Program-made: the position numbers and the translations under genes
Assembly: GCF_020921035.1 (NCBI RefSeq)
Contig: NC_063151.1
Coordinates: 21,520,934-21,584,933 of the forward strand
DNA: 64,000 nt
Reading direction: 5' to 3'
Source of the DNA: Rhodamnia argentea
Taxonomy: Eukaryota; Streptophyta; Magnoliopsida; Myrtales; Myrtaceae
The notes under the pieces: model-generated
What the model saw: only the letters and a program-made list of their open reading frames with translations
The model's database searches: none
What the model was told of the DNA's origin: nothing
Shown here: in pieces, positions 23,316 to 37,250 of the stretch
How positions within the stretch are numbered: position 1 is the first letter of the stretch
Layout of the letters: each line of letters begins with the position of its first letter

Positions 23316-26300
23316 TTATTCTAGTTGCTCTGCAGGAACTTGACCAAAGATATCGGGACACGATTCCCAATTCCCATGCTCTCTAGTCTCCCAATACCCG
23401 CCAATGTACTTGTACGTATCAGTTGCCTTGTCCTTCACAAACCACCGTGGTTTCCAGCCCCTCTCTTGCATCTTCCGAGCCTGATTCAGTTGTCTCATTG
23501 TCAACTACTTCTCATAAAAATTGGCAAACATATATCTGAGTTTTGCATAAGAGCTAGGCAAGTCCGAAACAAAAAAAAGACTTCCATGCTATGCTCTTCA
23601 ATAGTTATCTCACATACCAATCTGCATTACTTGCTTTCCAAGGCCAAGAAGCACCACCAGCGCACCGAATTGAATTTTACATTTCCGAAGCAAATGAAAC
23701 TGAATAAATTGATAAACCTTTCTTATCCTAACTTTCCACTGTCTTACTTTGAAAAAAAATTAAAATTGGCAGCAGAGGCAACGGAAGATGCTCTGCATTC
23801 TTTAACAGACAATTGGCCTAAAAAATATTAGGATGAAGTGTAACTGCGTAGAAGTTCCTCAATGCTCAAGCTCGGATAAGCACCCAATTGTCATATAACT
23901 ACATATCTAAGAAAAATTTGCACCTAATGCACAATTTTCAACAGGCATCTCCATTTTCAAGAAGCACAGCATTCATACTAAGTCAAAAACATCTCCATAG
24001 TAGATGCAAATATGGATTAACAATCAATTGTAATTAAAGACGGAGTCAGGACCCCTTCTCCTTCTCAAGGTTGTTACATCCTGTCAGGCACATTAAGCTC
24101 ACTACTTATTTAGGTGCGCACTCATTATTTAGGTGCACTCATTTTACAGACTATACGATCATGATTCCACCACTTCTTCATTATAAACCGCAACATAACT
24201 CTGGCAAATAGTGGACAAGATTCTCTTCTCAATGTGATCCCTATTATACTTATAAACACTTATTGACCAGTGGCCTCAATCAGTTGTAGCATGTCTTGCC
24301 TTTTATTTTCTTCTCTTTTTTAGTGTGGTTGACAATTCGGTCTACGCCTTCCAAACTGAAAAGTCCACGTCAAAAGCACTCGTATTCACCCACCTAGTAT
24401 GTCCAACTGTACATAGGAAGTCACATGTTTCCTACAACCACTAGCATATTTACTCATACACACTAAGCGGACTCTGAGTTCATGGTCAGTTCATCATTAA
24501 GCTGACGATAATACCTCGTGTTTAGTCGAACAGGCCATTGCTAACTTAGCTAATCTCTTTTATGTGAATATCTACTTTGAAGTCCCCTAGACTCAGTAGA
24601 GAACCATTTCATAACATAAACATGCCCGCACCCCACCCCCTCCCCCAACAACCAAAAACCACAAAAAAACCGAACAAACAGAAATCCATAATCGGAATAA
24701 AATTAAAAAAACCTCCACAGGACTAATAAGATGGGACACTATTTACCTGCCGTTGACGCTGCTCAAGCCTCAACTTCTCTGAATTTGCCATTTCATACTC
24801 CCCATTCTCCAAATATCTCTGATCAGGTCTAAGCCTTGAGTCTGTTGGTGGCAACTTCTCCTGCAAACATATTTTCTTAGATATAAATGTCTCAAAAAAA
24901 GAACACCAGACAATAATCAAGATAGCAGCAATGAACAAGCAGAAATGAAACCCCCCCTTCCCCCTCCTCCTGGGGAGCCCCAAACAAAAAAAAAAGCAGA
25001 AATGAAGTACACAAATCTAACGACTAAATTAAATGACAAGTACCTAAAGAGATTAGCGGTTACTTATGAGGACAATACATTTCAGACACACAGACGAAAA
25101 AGTCCTATGTATAGTACATTTAAATCTAAATTTTCAGTAGTATTTTTTGTACAATTTTAGTCTTAAAAAAAATCCAGAACAAATTAAGTTGAAGGATAAA
25201 CAAATATTGAAGTCGTATAGAAATCTAACAAATAATCCAATAAAGGTAGGCCCAAGCTGTCTTTAACGGACACTCTCTCTCTCTCTCTCTCTCTCACGCA
25301 CAAACACACACACATGGCAAATTTTTCCTTTTGGTTTTATATTGGCAGGAGGGGAAATTAGGGAATTCAGACACCACCTTGAGCCCAGGGGTAACAAATT
25401 AAGTTAAAGCTTAACAAATATCGAAGTCCTATAGAAATCTAACAAATAATCGAGCAAAGGCAGGCCCAAGCTTTCTTTAATGGACAGTCTCATATTCCAA
25501 GAATCTCTCTCTCTCTCTCAAACACACACACATGCACGCACACGCGCACACACACTGCAAATTTTTCCTTTTGGGTTTATATTGGCAGGAGGGGAATTAT
25601 GGAATTCAGACATCACCTTGAGTCTTGGGGTAAGCTCATTCAGTGTTATGGCAAAGCGTGTTAAGTTGTATCTTGTGGGATATTTAGGAGGCTTGCTACG
25701 TTTCCATAGTAGACAGGCTTCAGATAACGAGTCAGATCCTTTCTTCATCCCAGAGCAGTCTCCAATTACATAATGCATGCTTTCATCCCATTTCCCAAAT
25801 AAAGTTGCCACGGTCTTCCCATTCTTATCTTGAACTATACCATGTACCTGTAAAGACAGAATGTATTTCTTCCTCATGAAGCTGAATTGCTGTACTGCTA
25901 AAGGAACACAATACATCTCCAACATTTTTCTCCATCATAAATAAGTTATCCAGGCCAGAAGAGATAAATATGTCAAACAGCTGATGTATTACTGTGAAAA
26001 TTCAGTCAATGCATCAGGTGATATCATCTAATGGAATGAAGCTCTGAATCAGTCATGAGTGAAAAACAAGTCATAGATCAACAGCACAAGCGTTTTTGAT
26101 TCCTCAGGAAAGACCTCACCCTCCATCACTTTCACCCAAATCCATATGCAACCAATCAGTATCTGGTCACACATGAGTTTCTGCATCAACTAACCTTGAA
26201 TACACTATTGTTCGCTTTACACTGAACAAAGAAGCACATGAGCAAGAAAACTTCTATTCATTCTTCAAATTTTTCAGGACCAGTTCATTACAGAAAAGGG

Positions 26301-29300
26301 GATTTTTTTTTTCACAATATGGATAATTATCACAACGTTGGCCTTTTGATATCAACATTCAATACCTAAGGTTTTCCACGCTCAAGTTCATTAGATTTTA
26401 TGCAAACCTAACAACCCAAGAAAACACAAACGAAGTTTGAAACCACTCACTAACCAAAAAAATACCATTGAAGTTACAAGATACTTCTACGCCACAGCTT
26501 GTGGGGGTAAGCATAGACGTGAGTACGTGTGTCAGACAGAGAGAAAGAGAGAGAACCTGGTGAGGATTTCTGTCGATGATAGACTGCTCCTTGAATTTCA
26601 ACTTACACGAATAATCACGATTGCCTTGTATGCGCATAGTTCCATAATGGTCACAATAAAGTTTTCCCAATATGAGATTGTATATGGATGTTGTCACCTG
26701 CCAGATAAAGTTATCTCAATAACACGAACTTAAACACTATGATTATCATCCAATGATCGAACTTTTACCTTACTCCATTGGAAAACTTCACCGTCGTCAA
26801 ATTGCAAAGTTAAAATACCAACAGGATCAAGCTGTATTGAACGGCCCCAGAATTTACTTTTCAGATTACTATCTCCCCAGAATTTCCAGCCAGTACCCTC
26901 ACAATGACATGCAACAATCATGGGATGATGACTGACCTGACATGAAATTTGTAAATTCCGGTTTTAACAAGTTAGCACACCCACTGACTTCCAAAAAGAT
27001 CTGTAGATAAGCTATTTCATGGAAGTAAAATGCGAATTTCATCTGAATAAATGCCAAAAAGAAAATGTGGCTGGCATAAAGAATTACGGTGACACACACT
27101 GCTCTTCTTCGTAGTCCTAATGGCTGGTGGTTTCAGGTTCATTTCTAGACAATGAAGCGTGACAAGAAACACAATTCTTCCACTTTGCTGCCACAACAAT
27201 ATTCAATAGCAAATTATTAGCATCCCCCCACCCCTCCCCCCCCCCACAACCACAAAAACCGCCCCTGATTGTAAGCGTTTTGGCACAAAGAAGATAAAAC
27301 CTCAACAATGGTCAGAGATAAGGAGTGCATGTATTTCCGGGAAACTGGTAGAAAGAAAACATATAACCTCGTGACAACTAGAGCAATCATGCGGCAGCAT
27401 CAAGGTTCAAGTAGCTAAAACTTACCCCGGAAAAGAGTTACCAAAGCTATATCTACTTTTATTCCAACTCATCTTCAAAAAAAGAGAAATTGTATCATAA
27501 TTGATGGGATCTTAAGTTTTTGAGGCGTTACCTTCTCTGAGAAGAAGCGTAGGCCTTTATCCGGATAGTCAGCCTCATATGTTTCCCCTAATAATGGGTT
27601 AAACGGCTTGCAAATTCTTCCTTCAGTGGAAGAATATCCGGACACAGCAAAAGCAGCCACATTAAGAATCCTCATAAGGCTATTACCCTGAATTTTGGCA
27701 AAAAACAACAGATATAAGACACTGAAAATTTGGAACAATGGTTATGAGCAAAAAAGTAAACAAACAAATAAACCACAGGGAAAAATTGCTATCATAAAAT
27801 AGTTTATCTTATGATAGAAATAAAATAATTTTCCATACTATTTAAGTCTTGATCAGCAATGTGCTTGTCTGTATTTAACGTAAAGGATCCTTTATATCCA
27901 CCTAAAGAGATATTATGAGAAAGTTCATCCACCATACAAAGACAAAAGATGCAGAATATGAGAAACCCAGGCACCACAAGTTCCTAACGAAAGAATTCAA
28001 GCTCCTAAGATGATTGAATGTAAGAGAATTATAGAAAGAGCCAAGTCATTAGTATAAAACAAAGGATAGATGGCTGAAAACTTCACATTTCCGCACTATA
28101 CACTGAACAGATGAATATCACGCAACAAATAGAGAGGGGGGACTTTCTTGTTTCCATAATTAGAGGAGAAACTTAGACTAAAATACAAGAGAGTATAATC
28201 ATCATAACACATTAATAGCATTGGTAGAATGCCAATAACATTCATGGGCTCTAGACCCAACAGAACAGAGAAATCTCATCAAACTGCATACCTTCTTCCC
28301 CCACTCATTTGCTCGGTCAATGAGATAAGAATATTCCATATCTTCACAACATTTCTGTAAAGAAGAAAGAGGCTCATTGAAGTAAACAGGAAGACAGACT
28401 TTCGTGAGGTCCTTCCCTATGTTATCCTTTATCATAGACCAAAGACTGATGCCCTTCTCTGTCTCAGCGGGATCAGGCAATTTCCTACGTCGCTTCACAT
28501 ATGGAAAACTCAACCCGGCTGATCTTATAGAAGGATCGATATCATTATCATCTTCAGATTCAGCAATGTAGAGGCCTTCATTGTCTGAAGAAGATGATCT
28601 GTACAAATCAGACGCACTACTCTTGAAAGAACTAGATGACAAAAAATCCTGAGTATCAAAGAAGGCATTGTCCTCATCCTCTGTTTCTTCTTCCGCAGCA
28701 TCTGCTCTTTCATTATCATCATCAGATTCACTTGCACTTGCCTCTGTTTTTAAAGATAACCGCAACAATTATTAGAATGCTATTGCTAGAAGAAAATGCA
28801 AAAGCCATCCAAGAGTCACACCATCAACACATACAAAGACAACCACAAGAATAATCAAAGCGGAAATTTTGCCTATCATAAATAGAAAAATAAGCAATTT
28901 ATGTTCCAGCAAAAGATAAGGATGAACCTATCCTTCCTAACCTATGCACTCCAGTAGTCATTATATCACAACAGGTATTCTGCAGGCCCATAAATGTCTA
29001 ACAAAAAATGGATCAAATAAACCAAAACTATCAGCACAGAACTTTTGCTCCTTTGCAATGCAGATAATACATAAATAGCTAACGAATGTATTTGTATCAT
29101 ATTAGCTCACCACTGGAATTGTTTTGCCTCAAAGAAGAAGCCTTGTGATCATTCAACTGTCTTTGGCTCTCATCGACTACTGTGTTCTCCAGATCAACTT
29201 TTTCTGTCTACAAAAACCACAACATCATTCCAGTTTCTCATTTTAACACCAGAAAATAAGGAAAAAAGCCCACGAGAAGGATAATATACTTTTTAACTGA

Positions 29301-32300
29301 ATTAAAACATCAGAAAACTAGCACTTTAAGCACTTGGAGGATGTCAAAGTAGACTATCCTATAAATCCATCAGGGATTTGCAGCCAAATCCAATTTATTA
29401 CAATAAGATGGAAACATTCATGAGAATACAACAAAATGAAATAATTAACAAACGAGCCACTGCTAATATCTACCTTGGGGGTTAGGGAAAGGATAATTTT
29501 CTGATGATCTGCGTTTAATAACTTCATTGCAAGTAATAAATTCATTTAGAAGAAAAGGCAAAGGTTAAAGTGAAAAATACCAACATTTGCAACTTGTTTA
29601 TTATGGGTGGAAAATCAAAAGGCTGTTATACTTTGGAAAAAAAAAAGGAACGCGAAATCCCTATCGTAGAACAGAAAATAGAAGCTCACTTTAGAGGCAG
29701 AAAAAAAGTCACAAGCACAATAAGAGCCTTCAAAACACTTTACCTCCTCCTCTTTCAGCATTAAATAAAACGACATTTGGGAGATTACCGACTAGTGAAG
29801 ATATGTTTCAAGAAGAAGATTTCAATCGAACCATTAGAGATACACATGCTGCTTATCTCACCCAATAAGCCCAACACACACCAACAACCCCCCACCCCCA
29901 GGGCGCCCCCAAAAAAAAAAACAAGAAGCCCTTCCCTTCCTCTCTCTTCTTCTTTCCAAATGACACAATCAGCCTCCTAAACATGCCCAACAAGATGAAC
30001 ATCACTAAAGGGTGGACAATCTCACACCAAAAGCTTCTCAACTTTGCTAGCAGACTCTCTCTGCCAATTGAACGTCCAAACTGGTCAATAGATAATAATA
30101 ATGGTGTTGAATCAGCAACAAAATGTGGCCAACCCCAGAAAAATAAATTCACTGAGAACACAATGATCTTGCATGCTTAGTACAAGGTGGAGATAGTGGA
30201 TAGCATCACTTGAAGTTTATCCTCCACTGTTGAATAGTATCAGAGCACGTTTACAAGAGAGAAAGTGAAGAGTTAGGAATACAGAAGCCGGCAGAGTTAT
30301 GATGACCAGAACGGCATGCTCAATATTAATTAAGATAGTGGATAACACCAATTGAGTTTATCCTACATTCTCCTATAATATACAGCTTGTTTACAAGAGA
30401 GAGCAAAATAATAGGAAAATAAAACCCGACAAAAAATAAGGAATGAACAAAGTGGATTGTAATGAAGCTGCAGAGAGAACAAAGCATTATCCAGCCAGGC
30501 ACATTTTGATCACTTTTATCAGCAAAACACACAAAATTAAAGGCTTGCTGCAAAAAGTTCTCCATATAGCAACGGCACTTTTACGTCAATAATGACAGGT
30601 CCTAACGTATACAATATAAAAGGAGCAGAATGTACCTACCATTTATTTAACTTTCAGTTTTTCTATATTCCCCATGTACTAAGGCCTTACTACCAACAGA
30701 GTTTCTTTCTTACTAATGGGGGGAAAAAGCTTGCAATGACTAAGCAAACTGTCAGAAAGAGTAATGGCTATTACAAACATCATCTCGATATTGAAGTACG
30801 CAAAATCATATAGTCTCAAAATAGTGTTTCAAACTTTTGTTGAAAAATAATTAAGTCAACTCACCCCTGCCAATGCCACATACTATCATTACTTTCCAAG
30901 TGGTCGCTACCCAGTCATGCCAATGCCACTACTACCAAGAATGTACTTCCAAGGTCACAAACTTCCCAAATCTGCATGACCATAATCTGTTGACCACTCC
31001 TGCCCTTCCAAGAGTACCACAATGACTCATTTTGTGAAATCTTCTTATAAAATGGAAAAACAAAAACTGCATTCAACTGCTTGAATGCTATAAAAATTAT
31101 AGAAAATACAGCTATCTATAAGTATCAACTAAAGGAAGAAGGGATAGGCTACTGGTGGAGGCCTCTCACCCCATTGGGTCCTCAGGGGTCCCATCACTAA
31201 AAAAGAATATCCACCAGCAAGGTAGTGGCGAATTGCATCACTCAAAATGAGTAAATACACTAATAAGCACATGGAAAACTTTCAACATTTCTCACTTCTC
31301 AGAGGAGTTGAGTTTCAAGGAATACAGATAGACACATAAGATTGATGCAAAGAAATTTGATTTACGATTGTGATGACTCCCATATGCCATTATACAAGCC
31401 TATTGTGCGCAGCGCACAATTAATCCATCATTATAATAAATCCAAGTAATAGCATGCAAAAATATCCAAGCCTCCATGTTACGATAAAAAGAAAAGGTCG
31501 CATTAAATGGCTCCCATCAGACCCAGAAAAGACTAAGACGCAGCCTGAAAGATAAGTCATAGCTAAGATCATATCGAGAGATCCAAAGGAAATGCTAACC
31601 TACTACCCAAAGTTTCAATAGGAGCAGTCCAACAGTTGATTCGCAGCTAAGCAGAACACAGACGTTAGCAGACAGACCACCCAGAGTCCCGAACTAAAAG
31701 GTAAGAAAAGGAAAGAGGAGGAGCATGGCCCAAAAGCAATTGATTGCAATACTATGGCTGCTCCACTGAATATTAATTAGAACTGAAACAAAACAACCAA
31801 TATGTAATGGGATTAAATAAGAAAATTCATGAGCATTCAGAGAAAACAACGTGTCTATAGTATATAAAAGAATTGATTACAAATGGACCAGATACAAAGA
31901 AGAGCAGACAGAGAGCCTGCATCTAGGAAATTTATGCAAAGAATCAAAATTTGGTTGAATGTGCAGTATTCTGAGGAGTAGTCGGACTAACTGAAGAGGA
32001 ATTCCGACTGGCACGATGTTTTCTAAGTTGCATAACATGTACCTCTAACTGCCGGAGAGTGTCGATTAGTAGCCACTGCTTCTGCTTGAGAAGCAACACC
32101 TGATTCTGCATAGCTGCAGCTTCATTCCTCATGATCTGTTCACATTCCTGGATTAAAGCTTCACGGACACCCTCTTCCTGAAGATGATGTCTCAACTTTT
32201 CGGTTGAAACAATTGCATTATCCATTGGGGCCATGAGCTCACTGTTAGACATTCGAGGAAACATGTCCTTGACAGCCTGCAGTGCTTCCAACCACGCAAG

Positions 32301-33612
32301 TCGATCTTCTCGAGTTTCTGCTCTTAAATGTAGCCTCTTTGTTCCAGTAAATATTGAAAACCTCTTGTCATCCGATCTGCTTTCGCGGATAGATGAGACC
32401 TGCACATGACAAGTCAAGCATTGAACCAAGGTCTTACTATCACGCAATCCATGAAATCATTATACATTATCTCGAACATCACTATAAAGTCCTTAATATG
32501 AGAAAAAGTCAAAGAGGATGCACAAAGATGTAGAATCAACTTTAAGCAGGATGAGTCCGTATATCTACACTAAGCCTTAAGTGACGTGCCATAACTTGAT
32601 CTGCATCCAGCCATCAATTTGTTAGTCACATAAAAAACTTAGCTTAATCTTGCACGGGAATTTAGTTTTTGGTTTTGGGCAACATTGCACCAGAATTAGT
32701 TGACATGTAAATAAGCCATTGATTTGTATGAACAGACCATCTCAAATGGTAACAGTAAGGATCGTGCATATCACAAGTTTTTTATTCGAGTAAAAAATTT
32801 AAGCATGAAGCGAAAGCTTATGTACCGACTAAAGTTACAAAGAAGGATAGAATTGTCAGAGAGTCCAATTTGCTAAGAACACTGGAAAATGGAAAGCATA
32901 GCCATGAAAATACAATGAACATGCATTGACAAATGTCTGTGAAAAACCAACCAAAAAAATAAGAAACATTAGCACCGGCGGTGCAGAGTGAGGTAGAGAA
33001 TCTCGCACTAGTGCTAGTTAAACAAACAATTAAACTCCGCGACGATTGAATAAACCCAAGACCTTCATAGCGCTCTCCATATAAACAAAACAAAGTAGAA
33101 GTGTGCCAGGTCGTAATGGAAATCAATACCTTGAGATGGACTTCACCGACCGGCTTGCGCTGAAGCTGCGATTGCCCAGAAGTCGACGGCCGAGAGATCC
33201 GCCTCAAGGACTCCTCACCAATAACTTTCGATCCTTTCTCGGTCTCTTGATTAACGACGATCCTATCAGGCCCATGGATCTTATAATACGACAACACGCC
33301 GTCTTGCAACACAAACCACCTCGGCCTCCATCCCTTGCCGTAATTCACCCATTTGTTCAGTATCCCCGATATCCCGTTCCCTACGATGTCGTTTATCTTC
33401 ACGTCCACCGCCGGCTGCTCCCTCGCGGACGTGGCGGCGGCGTCGGGCCGGTGCTCACCGTTGCGGTGGTTGTCGACGTGGACGTGGTTGGCGGATCGCG
33501 CGGGCGGATCGGGCCTGGTTTGGCCGGCGCCGGCGGCCATGGAGAAATGGGAGGACAGAGCAGGGGAAGCCTTTTGATCGAAGATCGGGCAGACGCAGCA
33601 GCAAGGATGCAT
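23316..33612 (-). CDS. Oxysterol-binding protein-related protein, ORP1C/1D class
   Basis: Ten exons (minus strand): 33612-33130, 32399-32043, 29207-29111, 28743-28292, 27687-27532, 26936-26769, 26697-26557, 25847-25617, 24860-24747 and 23480-23316. All borders are GT-AG, phases are consistent, and the product is 787 residues. The start [12 protein letters not shown] matches the MHPxCC start of plant ORP1 proteins; an ATG ten codons upstream is less likely. A PH domain spans about 81-207 ([20 protein letters not shown] to [17 protein letters not shown]), a coiled-coil region follows, then an acidic Ser-rich linker. The sterol/PI4P-binding ORD occupies about 395 to the end, with [12 protein letters not shown] (490-501) and the OSBP signature EKVSHHPM (514-521); the last residue is Met instead of Pro, as I recall for plant ORP1 members. 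Such proteins move sterols or phosphoinositides between membranes at contact sites. It looks fully functional. Confidence 0.93.
25178..25636. repeat. Direct tandem duplication spanning the ORP exon 8 donor
   Basis: The left copy (about 25178-25390) and right copy (about 25392-25636) share, in order, 'aacaaattaagtt', 'tagaaatctaacaaataat', 'ggcccaagct', a CT run, a CA run, 'caaatttttccttttgg', 'ttatattggcaggagggg' and 'ccttgag'. The right copy holds the true exon 8 end (exon low coordinate 25617). The left copy, inside the next intron, carries a second CTCAAG|GT-like donor around 25374-25380. Confidence 0.85.
29208..32042 (-). other. Large second intron of the ORP gene
   Basis: This 2.8-kb intron joins TLRQLE to [13 protein letters not shown], an uninterrupted match to the family, so no exon is missing. 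It contains only AT-rich sequence and spurious open frames; no nested gene was recognised. Confidence 0.7.
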
Positions 33613-35400
33613 GTGGGAAAAAAAAAATATCCAGAAAGTCAAGCCAGATCGGAGGAGAGAAAGCTGGCGGTGGTGCGGCGGAGGACGGCGGTGTCAGAGG
33701 AACTAGAGAGAAGGAGGTTCATCCAGATAGAGAGAGAAAGAGAGCGGTATTTCCGATTCCGAGATTTGCGTGCGATTGGATGTTCGAATTTAGAGAAATG
33801 ACGATCTATATGGAAAGAGAGGGAGAGAGAAAGAGAAGAATCGGTTGGTAATTGGAAGAGGTGGTGTCGAGAAATCCGGAAGCCGTGGATTGAAACGGTG
33901 GGAGAGGAATATCGCGGCGGGACTGCCACGGCGATCGGCCGGCGGAAGGAACAACGATCGAATTTTTCTTTTCTTTTCTTTTCTTTTTTTCCGGTCCGGA
34001 AATGTGTACGAAAGGAGAGACTTTTTTTTTTTTTTTGGCCCTTTTACCAGTTGGAAGTTGGAACAGGGTTGTTGGAGAATGGGATTCTCTGCGACCATAC
34101 GTACGGTAGATAAGGGTGCGCAGGCTTCCAGAAATGACACGTGGGGACTTGAAGTGGGGACACGTGGAGACAGTACGGTTTCCCTGTTGACACGTCGGGC
34201 GAGAAGTTGGAAGAAACCGGTCGCCTGCGGTGCTGGAGCGAATTCGCGTCTTTCACGACCGAGAGCGCGTGGCTGTCACGTTTGCGATTCCCCGGGACCA
34301 CGTGAGTCTCGCATGATTGAGTGGCCGAGATTCACGTGCGCTCGCGTGCTAATGTCTCTTATCGGGATTCTCTTGGATAATGATAAAATTAGTTTTTGAA
34401 TTTTGATTAAATTTGTAATATTGTTCATAAATTTTAAAATTATTCAATATGATTCATTGAGTTAAATTATCATCAAAATAATTTTCAAAAGAATTTCCTA
34501 TTTTATCAAAATCGGGATCATCTCTTACGGAATCTCTCTTTTTTTCTAAATTGAAGTCATTTCATGTCCGAAAATTATAAATTTGGAGACAACTCTTTAT
34601 GTCCAAAAGGTTGTTTATTCTAACACAACTCTTCATGTCTTTGTATGAAAGGACAATATTTAATACTTATATACGGTCTAGGGACTAAAGTGAGCATGTA
34701 ACGAAAATTCGGGGATGACATTACACGTTGAACTAAAATTCATGGACTATATTGAACAAACTTAAAGTTCAAGGATCACATTACACGTTGAATTAAAGTT
34801 CATTGGCCATTTGTGTTATTTCTTGTGCACTTTTTTTTTAGCCTTCTTGCTCGGCAATCACTGTACCCACCTTTGTCGCATTAGCCGATGCCTATTCTAT
34901 CGAGCCGTGCGTCTACTAGCGGCGTTTGTGATCCGTTCGATTAAGTTCTAAACAAAATATTACAATAGGGTACTAAACTTTTCAATCAAGCTCTAAACTT
35001 GTTCAAAACTGCAATTCAAGGATGCCATACCGAAAATTTCAGGTGTTGTTTGTGGAAATGACTTGATTTGATTTTTTTAAAGCATGTTTATGATTTAATA
35101 GGATTAATAAAAAAGTTCAGAACTTAGTTATGTCCCGTACATTGGAGTTTCGGTACACCATTCCTTCCCTATCAGATAGGGGATTTGGGGCTGTTACTTT
35201 ATAACAATTGAATGTTCTTTTCAAAATTGCTTCTATGTTGGAAGTCACAAAAACTCCCGACATGGACAATTGAAGGCCAAATTGGTTTTATTTGGTCGTT
35301 TAGAGCAGCCATTACTTTGAATTAATCAGATTCATGATATTTCAAGTTTCACATCGATTGAGAAAGGCCCTATCGAGTGAATTATTAGTCAATGCCTGCC
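33613..35400. other. 5' flank of the ORP gene and AT-rich spacer
   Basis: Sequence 33613-33800 is the probable ORP leader and core promoter (minus strand). Up to about 34400 the region is moderately GC-rich, and CACGTG occurs inside 'ttcacgtgcgc' near 34331. From 34400 on it is repeat-derived. The block 33695-33795 has a near copy at 55813-55908 and marks the left part of the segmental duplication; 33796-35400 has no counterpart in copy B. Confidence 0.55.
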
Positions 35401-35559
35401 TTCAAATGGCCCCCATGAAAAGAGCCGGGTCGTTACAACTTTTGTGGATGCCGCGGCCCATGTGCGGCGACTTTTTTCGGCATGACATGTCCAGATTGCA
35501 CCTCAAAATACACATGGGTATGCAGAACCACAAAAGTCAAGCTTTGCTTGCAGGATTAT

Positions 35560-36130
35560 AATCCTTCTGTCTTCCTAAATATGAATAAAAGCCAAGGCTG
35601 TGGATGCTACCTGGCCCAATTGAACTCGACTCTAAGCAGCCTAAAAGAAGGCTCAAAGATAGATCAAAATAACAGAAGCCCAGCAATCCATAGGGCAGTC
35701 TCACGAAACTAAAATTTTCGCAGAACGCGTGTGGACTCAGAATTCGTTTCATGTGGAGTTGTTTTGCTTATATAATTCAATTGTTGGGCTCGGTGGGCCC
35801 AAAACCGTTGTCCGAGAGCTAAAGGCGAGCATGATCCAAATTGGTCCTGTTTCCTTATGGCACCCACGGTGATCCCACGCTCCATCTCATCCTTCAGGAC
35901 TCTGCTAGTGTGACAATAAATGCCGAGATCTCATCAACTTAGAAAAACTTGCTGGTTAAAGAAGACTGTAAGTGAAATGCTAACCCAACTAAAGGAGTTT
36001 CAAGTCATTTATGCTCCTCGTGAAGCAAATCGGTGTGCTGATTGGATCGCCAAGGCGAATATATTCGAGTCTCCCTCCCGACTAGCTATCGAAGCCCACT
36101 CAATCCCTTTGGGATTTATTATGCTTTGAT
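35560..36130 (+). pseudogene. Retroelement RNase H fragment in copy A
   Basis: The frame at 35920-36129 includes MLTQLKEFQVIYAPREANRCADWIAKA, which matches the C-terminal motif of plant retroelement-type RNase H domains (V..xREANxxADxLA), the motif containing the last catalytic Asp. Upstream text around 35870-35910 ('gatcccacgctccatctcatcc') fits the middle of the domain but in shifted frames. No reverse transcriptase is attached. The matching piece in copy B (56373-56570) is equally broken, so it was already dead at duplication (inference). Confidence 0.55.
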
Positions 36131-36349
36131 GCTAGTAATGCTACTTTTTCTAGAGCCAAAAGTTAACGAAAGCTTGATCCTTTTGAGCCAAAAAAGAAAA
36201 GGCGAGGCTTCTAGATACCATCCAAGATTTTAAATTGATGATTCAAGCCAAGGAAGAGATACAGCAGGATGAGTTCGCTATGGCATCCGGTGGAAAGGTG
36301 CTCGCAAAGGACTGGACCCTCGCCTCACTCAACTTGCTGCCAGGGCCAC

Positions 36350-37250
36350 CATTTCATTTGGTTTTCCACGAGTAACACATTCACTCCAATCACATTAATA
36401 CAACTTTAGGGTTTTTGGTTACACGAGAAAAAATTTAGGGTAAATGTGTTACATTGATATAAGTTTGGGTAAAAGTATCACATGAGTAAGAGTTTATGAT
36501 TTTTTGTAATAAAAAAAATTTGGGATAAATGTGCCGTAGGTGACATAATTTCCGATTTTTTGTGGCTTTTTCCGTGAAGAAAACCTACCATCTTCCCTAT
36601 GCTATGACAAATTTTTTTTTTTTTTTTTGCAATTATTTTCCGTGTAATTGGCAACGGAAATCCAACCAGTTTAGGCAAAGATTCTTTTTCAAATGTCTGG
36701 ACTCCGAAAGAGTCATTGAGTTGACGGGTTTGATTAGGTTTCAGCGGGGAAGGCGGCATGTGCTCATGTCCATGTGAAATGGAAGGGAAAAGTTGGACCA
36801 GAAATTGACGCCAACTGATTACGACCTAAAAGGGAACCAAAAGAATTCCAATTCCATGGCTCTCGCATCTCTCCTTTCAAAGACACTTTATACCGATCGA
36901 GGGCGACGTGGGGAAATCAATGTCTGTCGTAATAGAATCGAATAGACCCTCTCGATGTGTCGGAAAAAGGTTTAGGGTTTTTTTCGATGGACCACTGGGC
37001 ATGGGCCGCGACCGTGTCTGGCGAAGCTGCTCATGCGCATGATGGATCTCGCGATCAAGCTAGTTCGGACCCTCCACGCGGTCCACGCTTGCAATTCAGT
37101 GCACAGCAATCTGTTTCTAGTGTTTTGTCTGTATCATGACGACTATATACATTAAGCTATTTTGAATCCACGGGCGAAATACGAACAAAAGACTAGAAAC
37201 AGTTTGTTGTGCACTGACCATAGATGAATATTTCAAAAAAAAAAAAAAAG
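36350..37250. other. Copy A-specific stretch
   Basis: This stretch does not align with copy B, where a different sequence (about 56765-57050) occupies the position. It contains repeat phrases like 'gggtaaatgtgttacattg', shared with 55400-55760. No gene was recognised. Confidence 0.45.

Noticed and set aside
33103..33801. A 232-codon plus-strand frame
   Set aside because: It is the antisense shadow of ORP exon 1, whose minus-strand frame encodes a clear PH domain.
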